NCBI GenBank assembly: GCA_937950415.1
Contig: CALFDL010000079.1
Location: forward strand, 1 to 9,714
DNA: 9,714 nt
Source of the DNA: an uncultured Collinsella sp.
GTDB lineage: Bacteria > Actinomycetota > Coriobacteriia > Coriobacteriales > Coriobacteriaceae
Reading direction: 5' to 3'
In this document: one piece after another, positions 5,865 to 9,714 of the stretch
Position numbering within the stretch: position 1 is the first letter of the stretch
Layout: every line of letters begins with the position of its first letter
Position numbers and translations under genes: made by a program
The notes under the pieces: model-generated
Told to the model about the DNA's origin: nothing
The model's database searches: none
The model's input: the letters and a program-made list of their open reading frames with translations, nothing else

Positions 5865-8207
5865 ATGGCTCAAGATAAATTCGATGTGGGTGGCATGACA
5901 TGCGCCGCCTGTCAGGCGCACGTGGACCGTGCCGTGAGCAAGCTCGACGGCGTCCAAAGCGTCGCGGTCAACCTGCTCGCCGGTTCCATGATGGTCGACT
6001 ACGACCCCACGCAGGTCTCCCCCGACGATATCTGCACCGCCGTCGACCGCGCGGGCTACTCGGCCTCGCCCGTCGATGTGGGCACCGGTGCCGCCGGCTC
6101 AAACGGCAGTGCGCAAGCCAGGTCCGGCGCCGCCCATATGGAGTCGCCTACCAAAAAGCTGGAGGCCGCCGCCTCCGCCATGCGCACCCGCCTCATCGTC
6201 TCGATCGTATTCCTCATCCCACTGTTCTACATAGGCATGGGGCACATGCTTGGCTGGCCGCTACCCGGCATTTTCACCGACCATACCCACAGCATGACGC
6301 TCGCGCTCACCGAGCTCGTCCTGCTCATCCCCATCGTCTACGTCAACGACGCGTACTTTATCAACGGGTTTAAATCGCTCGCGCACGGCGCGCCGACCAT
6401 GGACGCTCTCATCGCCGTCGGCGCCACCGCGTCGATCGCCTGGTCGCTCTACGCCATGTTTATCATGGCCGACCAGCTGGCCGCGGGTCAGGTCCACGAG
6501 GCCATGATGACAGGCATGGACAACCTGTATTTTGAGAGTGCGGGCACGATCCTGTCGCTCGTCACCGTGGGCAAATACCTCGAGACACGCAGCAAATCCA
6601 AAACCGGCGGCGCTATCGAGGCGCTCATCGACTTGGCACCCAAGACTGCGACCGTCGTTGCCGACGACGGCACCGAAACCACCGTCGACGTCGACAGTAT
6701 CCTTCCCGGCCAGGTCCTGCGCGTGCGCCCCGGAGAGTCCATCCCCGTCGATGGCGTGGTGCTCGAGGGCAGCTCGGCCGTGGACGAGAGTGCGCTCACC
6801 GGCGAGTCTATCCCCGTGGAAAAGACCGCCGGTGCCACCGTCAACGCCGCCACCGTCAACCGCACCGGTTCGTTTACCTTCCGCGCCACGCGGGTGGGTG
6901 CCGAGACATCGCTCGCCAAGATTATCCGGCTCGTCGAGGACGCCAACGCCACCAAAGCGCCCATCGCCCGCATGGCCGACAAGGTCGCCGGCGTGTTCGT
7001 GCCCGTGGTGTTCGCAATCTCTGCCGCAACTTTTGTGGCATGGATGGTGCTGACCGGAAGCATCAACGAAGCGCTTACCTCCGCCGTCGCCGTGCTGGTG
7101 ATCAGCTGCCCGTGCGCGCTGGGCCTGGCCACGCCCGTCGCCATTATGGTGGGCACCGGCAAGGGCGCCGAAATGGGCATTCTGTTTAAGAGCGCCGAGG
7201 CGCTGGAGAACCTGCGCAGCGTGGGCACCGTGGTGCTCGATAAGACGGGCACGGTCACCCGCGGCAAGCCTGCCGTGACCGATATCGTGGTAGCCACGCG
7301 CGCTGACGGCTCGCCCGCCATGAGCGAAAAGGCGCTGCTCAAGCTGGCCGCCGCGCTGGAGCGCTCAAGCGAGCACCCGCTGGCCGAGGCGATTATGGCC
7401 GAGTGCGAGACACGCGGGATCGTCGCGCGCATGGTCGAGGACTTTGCCGCCGTGCCCGGACGAGGCGTTACGGCGCGCGAGGGGCAAAACGCCATTGCCG
7501 CCGGCAACGTACGCCTGATGAACGAGCTGGGCGTTACCGTGCCCGCGGGTCTTGTCGAGCAATTTGCCGCCGAAGGCAAGACGCCGCTGTTCTTTGCCAA
7601 GAACAGCGAGCTTGTCGGTACCATCGCCGTGGCTGACGAGGTCAAAGAAACGAGTGCCGAGGCCATCGCCGCGCTCCGCAAGCTCGGCGTCGACGTGCGC
7701 ATGCTCACCGGCGACAACTGCGTCACCGCCGAAGCAATCGCCCGCCGCGTGGGCCTCGACCGTGCGCAGGTCATCGCCGACGTCCTCCCCGCCGACAAGG
7801 AGCGCCACGTGCGCGAACTGCAGGATGCGGACGGCAAGGTCGCCATGGTGGGCGACGGCATCAACGACTCCCCCGCCCTGGCGCGCGCCGACGTGGGCCT
7901 TGCCATCGGCGCAGGCGCCGACATCGCCAAAGAGGGCGCCGACGTGGTACTCATGCGCAGCGACCTCATGGATGTTGCGCGCGCCATCGAGCTTTCGCGC
8001 GCCACGATCCGCAACATCAAGCAGGACCTGTTCTGGGCGCTGTTCTACAACGGCATCGGCATTCCGCTGGCGGCAGGCGTGTTCTTCCCCCTCACCGGTT
8101 GGCAGCTCTCGCCGATGTTCGGCGCCGCGGCCATGAGCCTGTCGAGCGTGTGCGTCGTAAGCAATGCACTGCGCCTGCGAACCTTTAAGCCCAAGACGGC
8201 GCACTGA
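5865..8207 (+). CDS. copA: CopA, Cu(I)-exporting P1B-type ATPase
   Basis: A 780-residue membrane ATPase that pumps Cu(I) out of the cytoplasm. One N-terminal HMA domain carries GMTCAACQAHV (10-20; Cys13, Cys16), followed by a flexible Gly/Ser/Ala linker (about 72-95). Membrane helices lie near 107-127, 144-161, 178-202, 221-238, 373-396, 403-427, 720-742 and 748-770. Core motifs: actuator TGES (312-315), transport CPC (415-417), phosphorylated Asp459 in DKTGT, His-Pro (504-505), TGDN (615-618) and GDGIND (663-668). CPC with YN (728-729) in helix 7 and MSLSS (757-761) in helix 8 is the signature of the Cu+ (P1B-1) class rather than Zn/Cd pumps. Length and domain order are normal for a one-HMA CopA. 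The start has AAAGGAG five bases upstream. It is first in the copA-copZ-csoR set, behind the CsoR-type operator. Confidence 0.97.
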   Translation: MAQDKFDVGGMTCAACQAHVDRAVSKLDGVQSVAVNLLAGSMMVDYDPTQVSPDDICTAVDRAGYSASPVDVGTGAAGSNGSAQARSGAAHMESPTKKLEAAASAMRTRLIVSIVFLIPLFYIGMGHMLGWPLPGIFTDHTHSMTLALTELVLLIPIVYVNDAYFINGFKSLAHGAPTMDALIAVGATASIAWSLYAMFIMADQLAAGQVHEAMMTGMDNLYFESAGTILSLVTVGKYLETRSKSKTGGAIEALIDLAPKTATVVADDGTETTVDVDSILPGQVLRVRPGESIPVDGVVLEGSSAVDESALTGESIPVEKTAGATVNAATVNRTGSFTFRATRVGAETSLAKIIRLVEDANATKAPIARMADKVAGVFVPVVFAISAATFVAWMVLTGSINEALTSAVAVLVISCPCALGLATPVAIMVGTGKGAEMGILFKSAEALENLRSVGTVVLDKTGTVTRGKPAVTDIVVATRADGSPAMSEKALLKLAAALERSSEHPLAEAIMAECETRGIVARMVEDFAAVPGRGVTAREGQNAIAAGNVRLMNELGVTVPAGLVEQFAAEGKTPLFFAKNSELVGTIAVADEVKETSAEAIAALRKLGVDVRMLTGDNCVTAEAIARRVGLDRAQVIADVLPADKERHVRELQDADGKVAMVGDGINDSPALARADVGLAIGAGADIAKEGADVVLMRSDLMDVARAIELSRATIRNIKQDLFWALFYNGIGIPLAAGVFFPLTGWQLSPMFGAAAMSLSSVCVVSNALRLRTFKPKTAH

Positions 8208-8293
8208 TGCACCCGACCTTGCCCCTCAAACCGTCGCTCGCGTACCCAAGTACGCTTCGCTCCTCTTTCGGGGCAATCTCGGGCACCTCAGTG
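8202..8293. repeat. Nested inverted repeat between copA and copZ
   Basis: Four pairing blocks are nested symmetrically: CACTGA (8202-8207) with TCAGTG (8288-8293), CCCGA (8212-8216) with TCGGG (8279-8283), TTGCCCC (8219-8225) with GGGGCAA (8270-8276), and an inner GCGTAC (8240-8245) with GTACGC (8250-8255) around CCAA. The outer arm overlaps the copA stop codon. No T run follows. In mRNA it would make a long hairpin that could reduce read-through, protect the copA 3' end or be a processing site; it could also be an intergenic repeat element. Confidence 0.65.
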
Positions 8294-8359
8294 CACCTTT
8301 AAGATGACGCTGTTCACGACTAAACTGTCAGATAATCTCAATCGATAAGGAGTACACCC

Positions 8360-8581
8360 ATGCGATACACAATCAAGACTTCCGGCCTTATGTGCGGCCA
8401 CTGCGACGCCACCGTCGAGACCGCACTGCTCAACGTGGCCGGCGTGACCGACGCCGACGCCGATCACGAGACCCAGACCGTCCAGGTGGAGTGCGCCAAC
8501 ACCGTGACCGCCGAGCAGCTCGCCGCCGCCGTCGAGGGCGCCGGCGAGAAGTTTCACGCTCTGTCCGTAACCGCCGCGTAA
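8360..8581 (+). CDS. copZ: CopZ-like copper chaperone (HMA domain)
   Basis: A 73-residue protein that is a single heavy-metal-associated domain. GLMCGHC (9-15) supplies the metal-binding CxxC pair Cys12 and Cys15, and the rest fits the ferredoxin-like HMA fold (strand VQVEC, helix TAEQLAAAVEGAG). It should carry Cu(I) in the cytoplasm to the CopA HMA domain or to CsoR. The metal site has MCGHC rather than the more common MTCxxC, a modest variation seen among CopZ-like proteins. AAGGAG (8347-8352) is seven bases before the ATG. The gap from copA is 152 bp, with the nested inverted repeat in it; GATAAT (8331-8336) could be the -10 of a separate promoter, but no good -35 is visible. csoR starts 38 bp downstream. 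Confidence 0.92.
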   Translation: MRYTIKTSGLMCGHCDATVETALLNVAGVTDADADHETQTVQVECANTVTAEQLAAAVEGAGEKFHALSVTAA

Positions 8582-8619
8582 CGACCCACGCGCACCCCGA
8601 CCAGAAACGAGGACCCGCC

Positions 8620-8892
8620 ATGATGGCAGACCATAAATCGGTGACCCGCATGCTCAAGACGGCACGCGGCCAGATCGACGGCATCCTGCGGATGGTCGAG
8701 GAGGACCGCTACTGCGTCGATATTTCCACGCAGCTTATGGCCACACAGGCGCTCCTCGCGCGCATTAACGCCGACGTGCTCAAAGCGCATATCGAGGGCT
8801 GCGTGACTTCGGCAATCGAATCGGGCGACGAAGACCTCAAAGCCGCCAAGCTCGCCGAAATCGAACGCGTCGTCGACAAGCTCTCCAAGTAA
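8620..8892 (+). CDS. csoR: CsoR-family copper-sensing repressor
   Basis: A 90-residue all-helical DNA-binding protein of the CsoR/RcnR (DUF156) family. It has the family opening (SVTRMLKTARGQIDGILRMV, 7-26) and the Cu(I) ligands Cys32, His57 and Cys61. Their spacing (25 and 4 residues) is the same as Cys36/His61/Cys65 in Mycobacterium tuberculosis CsoR, and Tyr31 precedes the first Cys as there. This ligand set points to Cu(I) rather than Ni/Co, formaldehyde or persulfide sensing. As tetramers these proteins bind GC-rich palindromes and let go when Cu(I) binds; the target here is most likely 5792-5804 upstream of copA. GAGGA (8609-8613) is six bases before the ATG at 8620; a second ATG at 8623 is possible. 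It is last in the operon, so its own level should rise with the pump. Confidence 0.95.
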   Translation: MMADHKSVTRMLKTARGQIDGILRMVEEDRYCVDISTQLMATQALLARINADVLKAHIEGCVTSAIESGDEDLKAAKLAEIERVVDKLSK

Positions 8893-8902
8893 TAGGGGCA
8901 TT

Positions 8903-8984
8903 GGAGACAGATTTCTTTGCACCGTCTTGGTATTCCGGGGACAGGTATGTTTGCACCACCTTGGTGCAGATTGACCTGTCCCCC
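8903..8984. repeat. REP-like hairpin with degenerate direct repeat
   Basis: GGGGACAGGT (8937-8946) pairs perfectly with ACCTGTCCCC (8974-8983), and inside it TGCACCA (8952-8958) pairs with TGGTGCA (8962-8968) around a 3-base loop. The 29 bp at 8903-8931 repeat the left half (8937-8965) with 6 mismatches, 34 bp apart, so this looks like a partly decayed second copy. GGGGACAG-type palindromes are common as intergenic REP elements linked to RAYT transposases in various bacteria; no transposase is in this window. It directly follows csoR and might also end the operon transcript, although no T run follows. Confidence 0.7.
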
Positions 8985-8999
8985 TTGCTCTAAATCGGG

Positions 9000-9005
9000 T
9001 ATAAA
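9000..9005 (+). promoter_or_regulatory. -10 candidate for the zinc-ribbon gene
   Basis: TATAAA, 33 bases before the ATG at 9039, in an AT-richer stretch. The best -35-like hexamers nearby do not sit at 17 bp (TTGACC at 8971 is 23 bp away, within the REP-like hairpin), so this is weak. Confidence 0.3.
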
Positions 9006-9038
9006 GGCGTGCAGCATATCGAACGAAAGGCAATTTGC

Positions 9039-9512
9039 ATGAATGACTTTATGAAGGGTCGCAATGGTGCCGATGAACTCACCATCGTGATGGGTTTTGC
9101 CGGCATCGTCATCGCGATGATCGGATCGATAGCCCGCATCCAGTGGCTCAGCTGGATTGCCATCGCCGTAATCGTGATTGGCGTGCTGCGCGGCCTGTCC
9201 AAAAATATCGACGCACGTCACAAGGAGAACGAGACCTTTGTCGCCGCGACTGCAAACGTACCCGGCTTGGGCAAGTTTGTAGCTAGCTTGGGCGGCGGAG
9301 CTGCAGCGGCCAACGCCTCGCGCGCAGCCGGTACTAGCAAGGAAGACTTTGAACGTGCCAAGCGCACAGCCAAGAAGATGTGGAAGGGCCGCAAGACCAC
9401 GGCCTATCTTAAGTGCCCCAACTGCGGCCAGATGCTCTCCGTTCCCAAGGGCAAAGGCAAGATCCGCGTCACCTGCCCCAAGTGCCATGCCAAGATGGAG
9501 ACGCGCTCATAG
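9039..9512 (+). CDS. Small membrane protein with C-terminal zinc ribbon
   Basis: A 157-residue protein I cannot assign to a named family. Two hydrophobic segments (about 14-32 and 36-53) are joined by a short RIQW turn, suggesting a membrane hairpin with both ends on the same side. A basic/polar middle includes a Gly/Ala-rich stretch (84-98) and a charged helix (101-119). The C-terminus has CPNC (126-129) and CPKC (146-149), a four-Cys zinc ribbon with a 16-residue gap rich in Lys and Gly; such basic ribbons often bind nucleic acid or protein, but that is inference. With several Lys/Arg after the second segment, both ends are probably cytoplasmic. ATG 9039 is chosen for GAAAGG at 9025-9030; an upstream in-frame GTG at 9009 lacks a ribosome binding site. 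It ends before a strong terminator and is probably a single-gene unit. Confidence 0.8.
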   Translation: MNDFMKGRNGADELTIVMGFAGIVIAMIGSIARIQWLSWIAIAVIVIGVLRGLSKNIDARHKENETFVAATANVPGLGKFVASLGGGAAAANASRAAGTSKEDFERAKRTAKKMWKGRKTTAYLKCPNCGQMLSVPKGKGKIRVTCPKCHAKMETRS

Positions 9513-9533
9513 CTGCCATACTATGGGACAAAT

Positions 9534-9568
9534 AAAAGCCGAGGCCTCGCACTGGGACCTCGGCTTTT
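9534..9568. terminator. Bidirectional rho-independent terminator
   Basis: AAAAGCCGAGG (9534-9544) pairs exactly with CCTCGGCTTTT (9558-9568), followed by another T. The GC-rich stem has T runs on both strands, so it can end transcripts from the zinc-ribbon gene (plus) and from the convergent gene at the right edge (minus). An outer pair, GGGACAA (9525-9531) and TTGTCCC (9588-9594), surrounds it. Confidence 0.92.
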
Positions 9569-9577
9569 TCTGATTAT

Positions 9578-9600
9578 GACAAAAGGATTGTCCCTTTGTC
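9578..9600. repeat. Short inverted repeat between convergent genes
   Basis: GACAAAAGGA (9578-9587) and TCCCTTTGTC (9591-9600) pair at 9 of 10 positions around TTG. It lies between the strong terminator and the stop codon of the convergent gene. It may be an auxiliary terminator-like hairpin for the minus-strand gene or a small repeat; no function is evident. Confidence 0.5.
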
Positions 9601-9619
9601 GCATCGCCATATCGCGCGC

Positions 9620-9714
9620 TTACGCCACGCCATCGCGGGCAAGCTCCTCGGCCAACGCCTCGGCAGGCATGGCCATAATCGCGTCGAGCTCGGCGTCCAC
9701 CTCGGGAATACGCT
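9620..9714 (-). CDS. 3' end of an unidentified minus-strand gene
   Basis: Reading in from the right edge on the minus strand, one frame gives 30 residues, from RIPEVDAELDAIMAMP to ELARDGVA, then TAA (9622-9620). The composition (acidic and Ala-rich, with heptad-like Leu/Ile spacing) and codon use fit a real helical C-terminus, while the other two frames give Arg/Trp/Pro-rich sequence. It faces the zinc-ribbon gene and shares the bidirectional terminator. Too short to name a product. Confidence 0.65.
   Translation of the reverse strand, partial: RIPEVDAELDAIMAMPAEALAEELARDGVA

Noticed and set aside
6488..8020. 510-codon minus-strand open frame opposite copA, and another at 7365-8204
   Set aside because: Ser/Thr/Ala-rich or Gly/His-rich shadow frames with no recognisable motif; copA on the plus strand is complete and certain.
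9009..9038. Upstream GTG start for the zinc-ribbon protein
   Set aside because: No ribosome binding site, and it lies only a few bases after the -10 candidate; ATG 9039 has GAAAGG.

Overview
The window looks like chromosomal DNA from a high-GC Gram-positive bacterium of the Coriobacteriia, most likely Collinsella or a close relative. This is inferred from the GC- and C-ending codon use, clear AAGGAGG-type ribosome binding sites, a membrane kinase with a DUF6273-like outer domain, and a CsoR/CopA/CopZ copper operon. No rRNA or tRNA gene, transposase or cas gene was seen.

Layout. (1) 1-1654, minus strand: a DEAD-box RNA helicase that runs off the left edge. (2) 1655-2153: a divergent intergenic region with one 59-bp palindromic repeat unit and the promoter of the next gene. 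(3) 2154-5372, plus strand: a two-gene signalling module. The first gene encodes a cytoplasmic protein with a C-terminal FHA (phosphothreonine-binding) domain. The second encodes a Hanks-type Ser/Thr kinase with one membrane segment and a DUF6273-like exported domain. A perfect 19-bp inverted repeat overlaps the likely kinase promoter. (4) 5373-5864: a gene-free stretch holding four more copies of the 59-bp palindrome at an 80-81 bp period, then a copper-responsive promoter with a GC-rich palindrome. (5) 5865-8892: copA (Cu+ P-type ATPase), copZ (HMA copper chaperone) and csoR (copper-sensing repressor), all on the plus strand. A large nested inverted repeat lies between copA and copZ. (6) 8893-9038: a REP-like hairpin with a degenerate direct repeat. 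(7) 9039-9512: a small membrane protein with a C-terminal zinc ribbon. (8) 9534-9568: a strong bidirectional terminator, then the 3' end of a convergent minus-strand gene leaving the right edge.

How it works together. In the copper operon, CsoR should repress from the palindrome at 5792-5804 until Cu(I) releases it; CopZ then delivers Cu(I) to CopA for export. In the signalling module the kinase would sense something outside the cell and phosphorylate inside, and the FHA protein is its likely reader or substrate. The most unusual element is the 59-bp palindrome family: one copy before the FHA/kinase module and a phased array of four after it, with half-sites 38-42 bp apart.
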